From positions 1 through 64,000 of the forward strand of contig NZ_MLHS01000035.1 in the NCBI RefSeq assembly GCF_001999335.1: DNA of 64,000 nt, written 5' to 3'. The stretch is from Rodentibacter sp. Ppn85. GTDB taxonomy: Bacteria > Pseudomonadota > Gammaproteobacteria > Enterobacterales > Pasteurellaceae. The notes under the pieces are model-generated. The model was not told the origin of the DNA. It saw only the letters and a program-made list of their open reading frames with translations, and did no database searches. Each line of letters starts with the position of its first letter. Position 1 is the first letter of the stretch. Position numbers and translations under genes: made by a program. This document shows, in pieces, positions 21,238 through 30,093 of this stretch.

Positions 21238-22641
21238 TTATTTACCTTGTAATGCCTGCTTAATGATAAAGAAAATATCCGTTTGATCCAGCAATCCTGA
21301 AAATTCATAAGCTTTCGGACCGTATGCGGCAATACGAAGTTGGCTTCCAGTGTGCTGTTGATCACCAGCCTCTTTTCCCGTACCATAACTAATCGTCATA
21401 ATTGAATTATCTTTTGCTTTAAGCGTTTGGGTTAAACCTGTCGGTTTCGCCTTATTCGGTACTAATTGGCTGGTGTGAGCGTGATCTGCTGTAACAATCA
21501 CTAAAGTTTGGCCGTCTTTGCGGGCGAATTCCAAGGCTGATTGTACCGCTTCATCCAAATCAACGGTTTCGCCAATTTGTCCGCAAGGGTTCGCTTTATG
21601 ATTTTGCTTATCAATAGACGCGCCTTCAACTTGTAAGAAAAAGCCATTCGGATTTTCTTGTAACAACTCAATAGCTTTTTCTGTCATTTGAGCTAAATTT
21701 GGAATTGTTGCATTACGTTCCGGATTCGCTTTACACTCTATCGGATTAGCATGATTTCCCTCAAACGTAGCTTGTCCGCCTAACCAACGAACGGGCATAT
21801 TTCCGGCGGAAAACAAACCTAGAATAGGAAACTTATTGTTTTTATCCAGTTTACTTAATCCCTCAAGGTTATCCACTAAACTAAACCCTTTGTCAACCGC
21901 TTGCTGCCATAATGTACGGTCTTTAAATTCTCCTGCATTAGGCTTTTCATCAAAGGTTTTACGTCCGCCGCCAAAAACAACATCCGGAGGATTAGATAAA
22001 AATTGCTCTGTAATAGAACCTAAACCACCGTTTTCTAAAGCACTTTCCGGACAGCGTTCTGCTGTCGCAGTCGGACCATAACATTTTCGGTGGCTAATAT
22101 GAGCTAAAAGTGAGGCAGGAGTTGCATCTTGAATTTCAGCGGTGGTGACATTCCCCGTACCTTTCCCTAATTTTTTAGCAATTTCCGCCAAATTTATTAC
22201 AGGCTTTCCATAAACATCTACACCTATCGCACCGTTGTAGGTTTTAATACCTGATGTCCAAGCTGTTGCCGAAGCCGCAGAATCCGTCACCTGTTCGACA
22301 AGTTTTGTATCTTTATCAAGAGCATAAGTGGTAATATGACCGGAAAAAGGCAAAGCATCAATTCCTTTAAACGCACCAGCCGCACCTTCCGCATAATTTC
22401 GAGCGATAGTAATTTCAGAATCGCCCATTCCGTCGCCAATTAATAAAATAACATTTTTAACCTTATTTTTTCCCAACAACTCGCTTAATACCGATTTTTT
22501 ACTTTCTACTAAACGCTTGGCTCCGCCTAGTTGGGAAATGTCATTATTAGCGGTAGTCGGTTCAACCGCATTCACTGATAACATGAAAGCATTCAAGGAT
22601 AAACCCAATAATGCTTGTTTTCCTATTGATTTCAATTTCAT
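21238..22641 (-). CDS. phoA: Alkaline phosphatase PhoA
   Basis: This periplasmic zinc/magnesium phosphomonoesterase scavenges phosphate. The 467-residue product has a signal peptide (cleavage probably after SVNA, residue 25). It has the metal site [14 protein letters not shown] (Asp70) and the nucleophile motif [12 protein letters not shown] (Ser121). Further metal ligands appear in [22 protein letters not shown] and QQHTGSQL. The four cysteines fit the two disulfides made by DsbA. The gene is monocistronic, and a Pho box is 50 bp upstream. Confidence 0.95.
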   Translation of the reverse strand: MKLKSIGKQALLGLSLNAFMLSVNAVEPTTANNDISQLGGAKRLVESKKSVLSELLGKNKVKNVILLIGDGMGDSEITIARNYAEGAAGAFKGIDALPFSGHITTYALDKDTKLVEQVTDSAASATAWTSGIKTYNGAIGVDVYGKPVINLAEIAKKLGKGTGNVTTAEIQDATPASLLAHISHRKCYGPTATAERCPESALENGGLGSITEQFLSNPPDVVFGGGRKTFDEKPNAGEFKDRTLWQQAVDKGFSLVDNLEGLSKLDKNNKFPILGLFSAGNMPVRWLGGQATFEGNHANPIECKANPERNATIPNLAQMTEKAIELLQENPNGFFLQVEGASIDKQNHKANPCGQIGETVDLDEAVQSALEFARKDGQTLVIVTADHAHTSQLVPNKAKPTGLTQTLKAKDNSIMTISYGTGKEAGDQQHTGSQLRIAAYGPKAYEFSGLLDQTDIFFIIKQALQGK

Positions 22642-22966
22642 TTTTTTCTCCTATTGTATGAATTGAACGAAGGCATTCTAAAAAAGCATTATGACACTTT
22701 GATGACATAAAATCGGAATCCGTAATATTTCAAAAATCGGTTAATTTTGTACACAATAGAGTAGGAAAGTGCGGTCATTTTTTATAAAGAATTTTGGCTT
22801 ATCCCGAATACATATCAATAAAGCTTCAAGGCAAAAATGCGGTATCGATCACAGATTGATAATTTATTAGATAATTACATTATTTTTTCGGGAAAAAATT
22901 CACACGATTTGGCAAAAAAACAGTAGAATAGCGCAAGTTTTTATCTTTGATGATTTTGAGGTGTGT
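22642..22966. other. Divergent control region of phoA and nupC
   Basis: Apart from the Pho box it holds one uptake sequence (AAGTGCGGT near 22768) and an AT-rich stretch before nupC. It also holds TGCGGTATCGATCACA (22838-22853), whose right half equals the CRP half-site TCACA. CRP control of nupC is known in enterobacteria, but the left half is poor, so this is only a suggestion. No gene is seen. Confidence 0.4.
22691..22708 (-). promoter_or_regulatory. PhoB box of phoA
   Basis: On the coding strand the 18 bases read ATGTCAT-CAAA-GTGTCAT: two 7-base halves close to CTGTCAT, spaced by 4 bases. This is the arrangement of a Pho box. It lies 50 bases upstream of the phoA ATG, where PhoB would contact RNA polymerase, implying induction under phosphate limitation. 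Confidence 0.75.
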
Positions 22967-24214
22967 ATGGACGTTTTAATGAGCATTCTTGGTATGGTGG
23001 TATTAATTGCCATCGCGTTGTTATTCTCAAATAATCGTCGGGCGATTAATTGGCGAACCGTAGTAGGGGCGTTTCTAATCCAAATTGGATTTGCCGCCCT
23101 TATTTTATATGTGCCGGCAGGTCAAAAAGCATTGGGAGCAACCGCCGATGCAGTGGCGAATGTTATTGCTTACGGTAATGAAGGGATTAACTTCGTCTTT
23201 GGCGGATTGGCAGATACAAGTAACGCAGGCTTTATTTTTGCGGTAAAAGTATTGCCGATTATCGTTTTCTTCTCCGGTTTAATTTCCGTGCTTTATTACT
23301 TAGGCATTATGCAAGTGGTGATTAGAATCATTGGCGGAGCATTACAAAAAGTATTAGGTACATCAAAAGCAGAATCAATGTCTGCCGCCGCCAATATTTT
23401 TGTCGGACAAACAGAAGCGCCATTGGTGGTGAAACCTTATATCAGCCAAATGACGGAATCCGAATTATTTGCCATTATGGTGGGAGGATTGGCTTCCATC
23501 GCCGGTTCGGTAATGGCAGGCTACGCAGGTATGGGCGTACCGCTTAATTATTTGATCGCAGCGTCCTTTATGGCGGCCCCGGCAGGGTTATTATTTGCAA
23601 AAATTCTTTATCCGCAAACCCAACAGTTCATCGATTCCCAACCGGGAGCCGACGATAGTGAAAAACCGTCCAATGTGCTGGAAGCTATGGCTAGCGGTGC
23701 AAGTGCCGGTATGCAATTAGCCTTAAACGTAGGAGCAATGTTGATTGCGTTTGTGGCATTAATCGCACTTATTAACGGTATTTTAGGCGGTGTCGGCGGC
23801 TGGTTTGGTCATGGCGATTTAACTTTACAAACTATCTTCGGTTGGATTTTTAAACCGCTTGCCTACTTAATCGGTGTGTCTTGGGAAGAATCAAGCATTG
23901 CCGGACAAATGATCGGGATGAAATTAGCCGTGAATGAATTCGTCGGCTACCTTGAATTCACAAAATATTTACAGCCGGATACGCCTGTTGTATTAACTGA
24001 AAAAACCAAAGCTATTATTACTTTCGCTCTCTGTGGCTTTGCAAACTTCAGCTCTATTGCTATTTTAATCGGCGGTTTGGGCGGAATAGCACCGAATCGT
24101 CGTAGTGATATCGCCCGTCTAGGCTTAAAAGCTATCGTTGCAGGTACACTTGCAAACTTAATGAGTGCAACCATTGCAGGGCTTTTTATCGGATTAAGTG
24201 GCGCAGTGCTATAA
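22967..24214 (+). CDS. nupC: Nucleoside:cation symporter NupC
   Basis: This is a concentrative nucleoside transporter (CNT family), importing pyrimidine and purine nucleosides with an ion. The 415-residue product starts [20 protein letters not shown]. It has the family core [13 protein letters not shown] with the re-entrant loop, and later EFVGYLEF and [15 protein letters not shown]. About ten membrane segments are seen, as in NupC. A GTG two codons upstream is possible, but the ribosome site GAGGTG favours the ATG at 22967. It precedes deoD, giving an uptake-and-cleavage pair for nucleosides. Confidence 0.93.
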   Translation: MDVLMSILGMVVLIAIALLFSNNRRAINWRTVVGAFLIQIGFAALILYVPAGQKALGATADAVANVIAYGNEGINFVFGGLADTSNAGFIFAVKVLPIIVFFSGLISVLYYLGIMQVVIRIIGGALQKVLGTSKAESMSAAANIFVGQTEAPLVVKPYISQMTESELFAIMVGGLASIAGSVMAGYAGMGVPLNYLIAASFMAAPAGLLFAKILYPQTQQFIDSQPGADDSEKPSNVLEAMASGASAGMQLALNVGAMLIAFVALIALINGILGGVGGWFGHGDLTLQTIFGWIFKPLAYLIGVSWEESSIAGQMIGMKLAVNEFVGYLEFTKYLQPDTPVVLTEKTKAIITFALCGFANFSSIAILIGGLGGIAPNRRSDIARLGLKAIVAGTLANLMSATIAGLFIGLSGAVL

Positions 24215-24241
24215 AGTGCGGTCAGATTTCTAATATGTTTT

Positions 24242-24262
24242 GCACCACAATTAGCGTGGTGC
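24242..24262 (+). terminator. Hairpin between nupC and deoD
   Basis: GCACCAC (24242-24248) and GTGGTGC (24256-24262) form a 7-bp stem followed by GTTTCTTTTT. It may end or attenuate nupC transcription before deoD. An uptake core lies just upstream. Confidence 0.65.
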
Positions 24263-24298
24263 GTTTCTTTTTATCATTATCAAAAAGAGGTAAATATA

Positions 24299-25018
24299 AT
24301 GACTCCACATATCAACGCACCGGAAGGTGCATTCGCCGATGCCGTATTAATGCCGGGCGATCCGCTTCGTGCAAAATATATTGCTGAAACATTTTTAGAA
24401 GATGTAAAAGAAGTAACTAACGTGCGCAATATGCTGGGTTTTACCGGCACCTATAAAGGTCGTAAGATTTCAGTGATGGGACACGGAATGGGCATTCCAT
24501 CCTGTTCAATCTATGCCAAAGAATTAATTACCGAATACGGCGTGAAAAAAATCATCCGTGTGGGTTCTTGCGGTGCGGTGAGAATGGATGTGAAATTGCG
24601 CGATGTGGTGATCGGATTAGGTGCCTGTACCGATTCTAAAGTCAATCGTATTCGTTTTAAAGACAACGATTTTGCCGCCATTGCCGATTTCGGCTTAACC
24701 AGTGCGGCCGTCTCAGCGGCAAAAGAAAAAGGCATTGCAGTGAGAGTGGGTAACTTATTCTCTGCAGACTTATTCTACACACCGGATGTTGAAATGTTTG
24801 ATGTGATGGAAAAATACGGCATTTTGGGTGTGGAAATGGAAGCGGCAGGCATCTACGGTGTAGCGGCTGAATATGGCGCCCGCGCATTAACCATCTGTAC
24901 GGTTTCCGACCATATCCGCACCCACGAACAAGCCAGTGCGGAAGAGCGCCAATTAACCTTCAACGAAATGATTGAAATTGCGTTAGAAAGTATTTTAATT
25001 GACGATAAAAACGCCTAG
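24299..25018 (+). CDS. deoD: Purine nucleoside phosphorylase, DeoD type
   Basis: The enzyme splits purine (deoxy)nucleosides with phosphate to base and (deoxy)ribose-1-phosphate. The 239-residue product has the signature blocks [39 protein letters not shown] and [27 protein letters not shown] near the end carries the catalytic Asp of hexameric PNPs. The length equals E. coli DeoD. The position after nupC indicates nucleoside salvage. Confidence 0.97.
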   Translation: MTPHINAPEGAFADAVLMPGDPLRAKYIAETFLEDVKEVTNVRNMLGFTGTYKGRKISVMGHGMGIPSCSIYAKELITEYGVKKIIRVGSCGAVRMDVKLRDVVIGLGACTDSKVNRIRFKDNDFAAIADFGLTSAAVSAAKEKGIAVRVGNLFSADLFYTPDVEMFDVMEKYGILGVEMEAAGIYGVAAEYGARALTICTVSDHIRTHEQASAEERQLTFNEMIEIALESILIDDKNA

Positions 25019-25035
25019 TTCTCGACTAAAAAGTA

Positions 25036-25066
25036 AAAGAGCGGTCAATTTAGCCGCTCTTTTTAA
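25036..25066 (+). terminator. Terminator after deoD
   Basis: AAAGAGCGG (25036-25044) and CCGCTCTTT (25054-25062), 9-bp stem with 9-base loop, then TTT. Confidence 0.9.
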
Positions 25067-25219
25067 TCCTATCAATAGAATGTAATACACGTACAAAAAT
25101 AAATATTCCACAATATGTTATTGAATGCCAGTATATGGTTTCCCTATATATGAGCAGTAATTTAGCACTTGTGAAATGCTACATAATCCTACAATTTTGG
25201 TTGTATTTTTGATATGGGA

Positions 25220-25565
25220 TTAACGAGATAAATATTTATCTGTAAAAATATCTACCCCAACGGTTTCACCAAAATTTAAAGGCTTGCTGATTCGAGCGGT
25301 TTCCAAACAAATCATTTTTTGATAATCCGCCTCCTGCATTGCACTCGTGGCTTTATGCCACGGATTCCATAGCACTAATTCGCTCGCATTATGATGCTCA
25401 AGGATAATACAGCGATTAAACTGACGATCGCTAATCCGATTTTGATGAAAATTTCCCGTGTAAATGCAATCTACATTTTCCTTGATTGTTCGTCTGCTCG
25501 GCACTTCTTCTGTTTGTTGGGTAAGGGAATTAAAACAGATTGTCGGTAAATCCAAAACCTCAACC
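25220..25565 (-). pseudogene. yeaD: C-terminal part of D-hexose-6-phosphate mutarotase, cut off by the prophage
   Basis: The frame reads VEVLDLPTICFNSLTQQTEE and continues to VLWNPWHKATSAMQEADYQK and LETARI, matching the C-terminal third of YeaD-type aldose-1-epimerase-like proteins (H. influenzae HI1317 type). It has no start of its own. The missing N-terminal part is at 61856-62343 on the same strand. Joining the two across the prophage, with one copy of TCAACC, restores a continuous frame (GDIHQV + EVLDLP). The two fragments split the active site: the HGTARLRLW histidine region is in the other piece and the conserved Glu of LETA is here. The gene is inactive in this lysogen. Confidence 0.93.
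25560..25565. repeat. Left copy of prophage target duplication
   Basis: TCAACC here (TCAACCT through 25566) is repeated at 61856-61861 (through 61862) directly outside the other prophage end. Mu-type transposition duplicates 5 bp; the exact length cannot be fixed because neighbouring bases also agree. Confidence 0.75.
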
Positions 25566-25574
25566 TAATGCCAC

Positions 25575-25610
25575 GCGCGATAAATCATCCATAAAAAGTG
25601 CGATAAATCA
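25575..25610 (+). repeat. Left-end transposase sites (two copies)
   Basis: GCGCGATAAATCA (25575-25587) and GTGCGATAAATCA (25598-25610) start 23 bp apart. The other prophage end has the same motif, inverted and also 23 bp apart. The first site begins 9 bases from the inferred end. These are the likely MuA-type end-binding sites; consensus GYGMGATAAATMA. Confidence 0.8.
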
Positions 25611-25787
25611 GAAAAATAATTTTTTCATATTTTGTAAAAGGTTTTCAAAATATAAACTCATTCCAGACATCCATCCCTCCCCAGTTTAAATTAACCGCAG
25701 TCAGTTGTTATTTCTCAATCAAGACTTGCTATGCCTATCAAACAGAGCAATCCTGTACACATATTAAGCAAAACAGGAAACAACAAA

Positions 25788-26057
25788 ATGACCACATTTA
25801 AAATGAGAACAGAACAAGAAATGATGCAAGAATTAGCTCTGATTGCCGTAAAAGAACAGATTGATTTTATCGCGGACGGTTCACAATATTCACTACCTAA
25901 CGGACGTGGACAAACCTTTATTTATGATATAGCTTTTTTAGATATTCGATTTGTTGAAGATGGTCGTAAAGACAGCGTGGTAAAATTTATCTCGACACTT
26001 GCCCCTTTTGCCCCACCGTTTTATTGCCTATTATCCGAATTAGATGAAGAAGAATAA
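25788..26057 (+). CDS. Unknown 89-residue protein at the left end of the prophage
   Basis: No family is recognised. The product begins MTTFKMRTEQEMMQELALIA, is acidic at the end (SELDEEE), and has no membrane segment. The ATG at 25788 has AGGAAA upstream; an earlier in-frame ATG (25731) lacks a site. It lies alone between the transposase sites and a bidirectional terminator, on the strand opposite the late genes. That is the typical position of a separately expressed accessory (moron) gene. A function in lysogeny is a guess from position only. Confidence 0.6.
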   Translation: MTTFKMRTEQEMMQELALIAVKEQIDFIADGSQYSLPNGRGQTFIYDIAFLDIRFVEDGRKDSVVKFISTLAPFAPPFYCLLSELDEEE

Positions 26058-26062
26058 TGAAT

Positions 26063-26087
26063 AAGGCTTAGCGAACAACTAAGCCTT
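26063..26087. terminator. Bidirectional terminator between convergent prophage genes
   Basis: AAGGCTTAG (26063-26071), loop of 7, CTAAGCCTT (26079-26087) then TCTTCTC; on the other strand a short T-run follows as well. It would end both the 89-residue gene and the late operon. Confidence 0.8.
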
Positions 26088-26095
26088 TCTTCTCT

Positions 26096-26941
26096 CTAAA
26101 ACTTATAGACTAAATTATCTTCGTATCGACCGTTGTAATTTGCATTTGTCTGCAATGTAATGCGTTGATAGCCTTCAAACACCTGCCAATTATCCCATTT
26201 ATCTTCAATCATTGCGTCAATAAACCGAATAAATTCAGACTTGGTACTACTAAAGAAAAGATACGGCGGTCTCGTTAAATGTATCAATCTAAGAAAATCA
26301 ATCAAATCAAAATATGTCGCTTGTTTATAACTTTCTTGTTTCGTACATAAATACGGTGGATCTAACACAAACAACGCTTTCGGATTATCTGAGTGCCTTG
26401 GAAGTAGCGTGTGAAATGATTCTTGTATTACCTCTACGCCCTCTAAATAGCCGTTAGCCTTTGGATAATCACTTTGCCGAATGCAGTGCCAAAAGTCTTT
26501 ACTAAATAACTCATCAAGCGTGCTGACTTGATTACCGCTAAATAGCAACCAGCTCGCCAAGCTGTTTAAGTCTTTATAGCCATCAAATTCTTGAATGATT
26601 CTGACGCATTCTGCCTTACATTCCTTCGTCATTCGTTTATTTTTTTGCGTAGCGTTATCGACGGCTGCATAAAGTTGAGTACGTAAGGCATTGATGTCGT
26701 CAATATGCGCTAGTCTTTCAGCATAGCCGTCAAAATCATTATAAATGACCCGTGCTTCAGGTTTTAGTTGTTTTGCTGTATGACTTAGCAAGCCTGACCC
26801 GCCAAACGCATCAATAATTATCCAACCATCTCCGTTACCGGGGATATTATCATTTAAGACTTGCTCAAAATGTTTTAAAAATTGTCGTTTTTGACCGACG
26901 AAAGGTAGAGGGGCTTGTTTAAAAATTGTTCGATTTGCCAT
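26096..26941 (-). CDS. Dam-like adenine-N6 DNA methyltransferase (Hin1523/Hia5 type)
   Basis: The 281-residue product has the class-D12 methylase plan. APLPFVGQKRQFLKHF near residue 11 and IIIDAFGGSGLLSHTA (SAM site, about residues 42-57) come first. A middle domain follows, then catalytic DPPYLCTKQESY (about 194). In Mu the mom gene holds this position. In FluMu and related Haemophilus and Neisseria prophages an unrelated adenine methylase stands after com; Hin1523 and Hia5 methylate adenines with hardly any sequence specificity. By position and family this is such an enzyme, shielding phage DNA from restriction. A strong ribosome site AGGAGA precedes the ATG, and repeats that may be Com targets lie just before it. 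Confidence 0.88.
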   Translation of the reverse strand: MANRTIFKQAPLPFVGQKRQFLKHFEQVLNDNIPGNGDGWIIIDAFGGSGLLSHTAKQLKPEARVIYNDFDGYAERLAHIDDINALRTQLYAAVDNATQKNKRMTKECKAECVRIIQEFDGYKDLNSLASWLLFSGNQVSTLDELFSKDFWHCIRQSDYPKANGYLEGVEVIQESFHTLLPRHSDNPKALFVLDPPYLCTKQESYKQATYFDLIDFLRLIHLTRPPYLFFSSTKSEFIRFIDAMIEDKWDNWQVFEGYQRITLQTNANYNGRYEDNLVYKF

Positions 26942-26954
26942 AGTTTTCTCCTAT

Positions 26955-26979
26955 GGCATTCCGGCACTCCGGGTGCTCC
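26955..26979 (-). repeat. Three tandem 8-9 bp units upstream of the methylase
   Basis: On the plus strand GGCATTCC, GGCACTCC and GGGTGCTCC follow one another (26955-26979), ending 13 bases before the methylase ATG and next to its ribosome site. In Mu, Com activates mom translation by binding RNA structure at the mom ribosome site, so this is a candidate Com target. Confidence 0.45.
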
Positions 26980-26986
26980 GATACTC

Positions 26987-27109
26987 TTACTTGTTAAATT
27001 GATTTAAAGTTTTACAACGAACACATTTAATTTCTAAATGTTGTATGTTTTCTGCGCGTGCCAGTAGTTTTTTACAGCACTTGCACCGGATTTCTTTCAG
27101 TTTTTGCAT
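26987..27109 (-). CDS. com: Com-like zinc-finger translational activator
   Basis: The 40-residue core begins MQKLKEIRCKCCKKLL and ends with CVRCKTLNQFNK. CKCC and CVRC supply the two CxxC knuckles of the Com zinc finger. In Mu, Com binds mom mRNA and opens its ribosome site. Here it directly precedes the adenine methylase. The frame is open upstream to an ATG at 27250 with a fair ribosome site, so a longer product with 47 extra residues is possible. The short form matches the family. A 12-bp palindrome GCCTCGCGAGGC (27152-27163) lies in this upstream part. Confidence 0.82.
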   Translation of the reverse strand: MQKLKEIRCKCCKKLLARAENIQHLEIKCVRCKTLNQFNK

Positions 27110-27275
27110 ATCAGCATTTCCCATTTTTAATGGTTTTGTTAAAATCCGCTCGCCTCGCGAGGCAGGCGGCAGATGGCTATATGCAGGGTGTTTCTGCGTA
27201 GCTGGCATTATTTGTGTGTCCGCACAAGTAATGTCGCCGTCTTTAATCATTTAATTCTCTCGCTTATTATGCTCC

Positions 27276-29627
27276 TTATGGATTAATTAAAAATTGATAA
27301 CTTTGTAGGCTTAATAAGCCCCCTTTGATGCTAGATAGCGTAACCTTGTCAAATACCTCGGTTTTCCCCTCATTGTGAGCGATATCCGGATACTTAAATG
27401 TTGTTTCGGTTGTCGTTACTGACCGCACAACACGGTTGTTATGAATTAAATCTATCCGGTAACTGACGCCTTCGCCCAATGCTGTACTATCCTCGGTATG
27501 AGCAATCAGTTTGTCTGCTTGAATATCCCGGTCACGATGTGCCCACGTCAGCGTAAATGCCGATTTATTGGCAATTTTATTCGTATAAACACCATTTACT
27601 TACACCTTGCCCGGCGGATAAGGGCGGGCTTGTCGCTGTTGCGTTGTAATTGCTAATGCGACGGCGTTATCCTCACTTAGCGTTTGCTGTGCGGTACGGG
27701 TCAGCAATTTAGCGTTGATTTTTTCGCCAGCGGTGTATTTCGTTTCATCCGTGCCGGCGGCAAGCAGATAGCACCACATTACGGAGTTCGCTTTATGTGC
27801 TTGTGGAATGGTATCGGCACAACCACGCCCGACGGTCAATGTGCCGGCTTTAAAATCCACCGATTCAATTTTGATGATTTCATCATCAATCATCACCGCC
27901 TCGGCATTCTCAAGGGCGGTATAATCACCCTCAAGTTTAAATTTCAGATTGGTCTGATATGGTGTCGCATCTTCTGCCAGTCTAACAAATGGTGTAAACG
28001 ACCCTGTCGCGGTTTGACTGTATCCGGCGCCCACATCAACCAACATATCATACCCGATAGAAAGCGAGGTCGGTTGCGCCCCTAAACTCCACACAAAACA
28101 ATCCGTCGGCTTGACAAAAGCAAGCTCGGCATCACTTAACACTAACGGTAACACATGATACGGCACTTCAAATAAGCGCGCCTGCTCAATAGGCTTGGCG
28201 GTATAATCCGGCGGAATGTAAAGGGATTCGCCTTTTTGTGTCGAGTAGTTGGCTTGCGGTAAACCGAACACATCTTGTAAGCAGGTCACAATAATTTCAC
28301 CCTCATTACCATTTTCAAGTTTCCCCACCCGGAATACGACATCCTCAATATCACGGTCAGGCAGATTCACCCGAAAGACATCACCGGGCTTAAACTCACT
28401 GCCTCGCATATCAAACACCACTTTTAAGCGGGTAAGTCCGCTGGCGACAAGCTCTAAATCGCGCTGTGCCAATCTTGCCGCCAAGTCAAATGTGGGTACG
28501 CCTTTATATTCGACGGTTTTACTAATCACGCCATGCATTTGAATTGCCGCAATATTATTCGCAATAACCTGATCTTCGCGGTTTGTTACCGGATCGCGAT
28601 ATTTAACGACAACCTGATTAGCTTGTTTATCTGTCGCGCCGCTGTCGTCGTCCTGTACCCGTAAAATACCGTTATCATAAGTAAATAACGGCAAATCTTC
28701 GGGCTTGTAATCATGGCGGATAAGTTTTAAGGCTTGCTTACCGGTTTCTACATTGTCATATTGCGCTGCACCGATATGATCGACTACTTGTTGAATAAAT
28801 TCTTTAATTGAGGTTTGTCGGTTATAACGGATACACATCCCGAATCCTTCGTCATATAACGTATCCGCCGCTTTTTGGTAGCTTGCTAAATCCAGCTCGG
28901 AAAGGGCTTTTTTACCGCCCCAGCTTTTATTTGTCGCACACTCAACCAAGATATGCGCGGGATTCATCGCATGAATTTGGCGCACGTTTTCTTCCTGCTC
29001 CGATGTCAACCCTTTTATTTTGAGGTTGTCATTACGTAGCAGAATTTTGGCTTTTTCGGGATACCACACGGCACGATCCTGCCAGCCTTTATGGCTGCGA
29101 CGTAGGCGATAACTGTGCTTTTTCGGATAGGCGTTATAGCAGCTGATAAGTCCGGAAAAGACTGTCGTCACAATACCGCGAAAGCCCGGAATCATCTCAT
29201 CGGCACCGGACTGACCCGGCTGAATAGTGTCAGGGGTAAAAAAATTGTCTTGGCTATTTTTGCCTTTTTTCTTATTGCGTTTGCGACTAAGCGAATTTGA
29301 ATGATTTTGTAAAGCGGGATTTAACACCCCTTTTAGCAAATTGATGAGCATTTGTGTCGGTTTTTGGTCCGGCTCACCCATTAAGATTTCCATTCGTCCT
29401 TGTATGCCGCCTTCGCCCCCCGTATCTTCACCGCCGAATAAATTAGGTTTATCAATATAAATCGCCTGTGAATGGGTCAGCTCGCCCGGTTTGCCGACAT
29501 AAGCGGTCTTATCATCAACGCGTAGCTCAACAATTTCATCTACCGGACCACGTCCAAGCCCCGAATGAATATCCCAGTAGTAGCGGTAACCGACCGTAAC
29601 CGAACTGCCTTTGCGTTTGCCACCCAT
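27276..29627 (-). pseudogene. Tail-tip/host-specificity protein interrupted by an in-frame stop
   Basis: The first frame (start ATG 29627) encodes 675 residues beginning MGGKRKGSSVTVGYRYYWDI, a long tail-tip protein of the flexible-tail Mu-like phages. It stops at TAA 27600-27602 after RPYPPGKV. The same frame continues without shift for 107 more codons (VNGVYTNKIANKSAFTLTW, AHRDRDIQADKLIAHTE, YRIDLIHNN) to a second stop at 27276. The continuation has the proline-glycine then WAHRDR layout usual in such tail proteins, so one intact gene of about 783 codons probably existed. A single nonsense mutation is the simplest explanation. The shortened protein likely lacks part of the receptor-side domain. 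Confidence 0.85.
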
Positions 29628-29830
29628 TATTTAGTCTCCTTCGCCGCGATTGCCGCATTCACACATTTACGCGCAAACACGCTGCCGGTCGCCAAAAAAG
29701 TGTCAGCATCAATCCCATTTTGTAAAAAATCCTCAAAATCTAGTCCTTCACGTTTGAAAAAGGCTTCGACACCGGAAGCGCAAAAATCGACCCGTCGCAT
29801 GTCCTGCATAGTAATAATGAGTTTAGCCAT
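29627..29830 (-). CDS. Small tail-assembly protein, unknown
   Basis: The 67-residue product begins MAKLIITMQDMRRVDFCASG and has a helical, charged body (FFKREGLDFEDFLQNGIDAD). Its stop overlaps the start of the tail-tip gene. Small proteins of this kind sit between the gpL-like gene and the tip gene in B3-type phages and are probably tail-tip assembly factors. The function is inferred from place only. Confidence 0.65.
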   Translation of the reverse strand: MAKLIITMQDMRRVDFCASGVEAFFKREGLDFEDFLQNGIDADTFLATGSVFARKCVNAAIAAKETK

Positions 29831-29833
29831 TGT

Positions 29834-30082
29834 TTATCCTTTTTTAATTTCCGAAGTGCGGTAATTACCATACGCAAGCACCTGCCAATCTTCCGTCCAG
29901 CAATCTCCAAAAAACACGCATTGCGGTGTACCTTCGTCAATTTGTGGAAAATTCCAATCCTTCGCATTGACGGCATCCGGGTTATTTGTGTTTGATTTCT
30001 TTGCCAGTGCTTGATTGACTAAATAACTTACCGCAATCCACGCTACCGCTTTAACAATAGCCCAACCGACTGCTGCCCACAT
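29834..30082 (-). CDS. Small hydrophobic tail-region protein
   Basis: The 82-residue product has an N-terminal hydrophobic stretch (WAAVGWAIVKAVAWIAVSYLV) and a polar part with FFGDCWTEDWQVLAYGNYRT. A strong ribosome site AAGGAGG precedes the ATG. Position between the gpL-like gene and the tip gene suggests a role in tip assembly, perhaps the counterpart of the hydrophobic lambda gpI region. No firm family is recognised. Confidence 0.6.
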   Translation of the reverse strand: MWAAVGWAIVKAVAWIAVSYLVNQALAKKSNTNNPDAVNAKDWNFPQIDEGTPQCVFFGDCWTEDWQVLAYGNYRTSEIKKG

Positions 30083-30093
30083 CCTTTACCTCC

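Noticed and set aside
22838-22853. Firm CRP site for nupC
   Set aside because: Only the right half (TCACA) fits; the left half TGCGG differs from TGTGA at two positions, so it is kept as a suggestion only.
26096-26941. mom gene
   Set aside because: The gene in the mom position has FGGSG and DPPY motifs of adenine methyltransferases, not the acyltransferase-like Mom sequence.
27684-28085. Plus-strand frame of 133 codons opposite the tail-tip gene
   Set aside because: Antisense to a family-supported gene and without ribosome site or motif.
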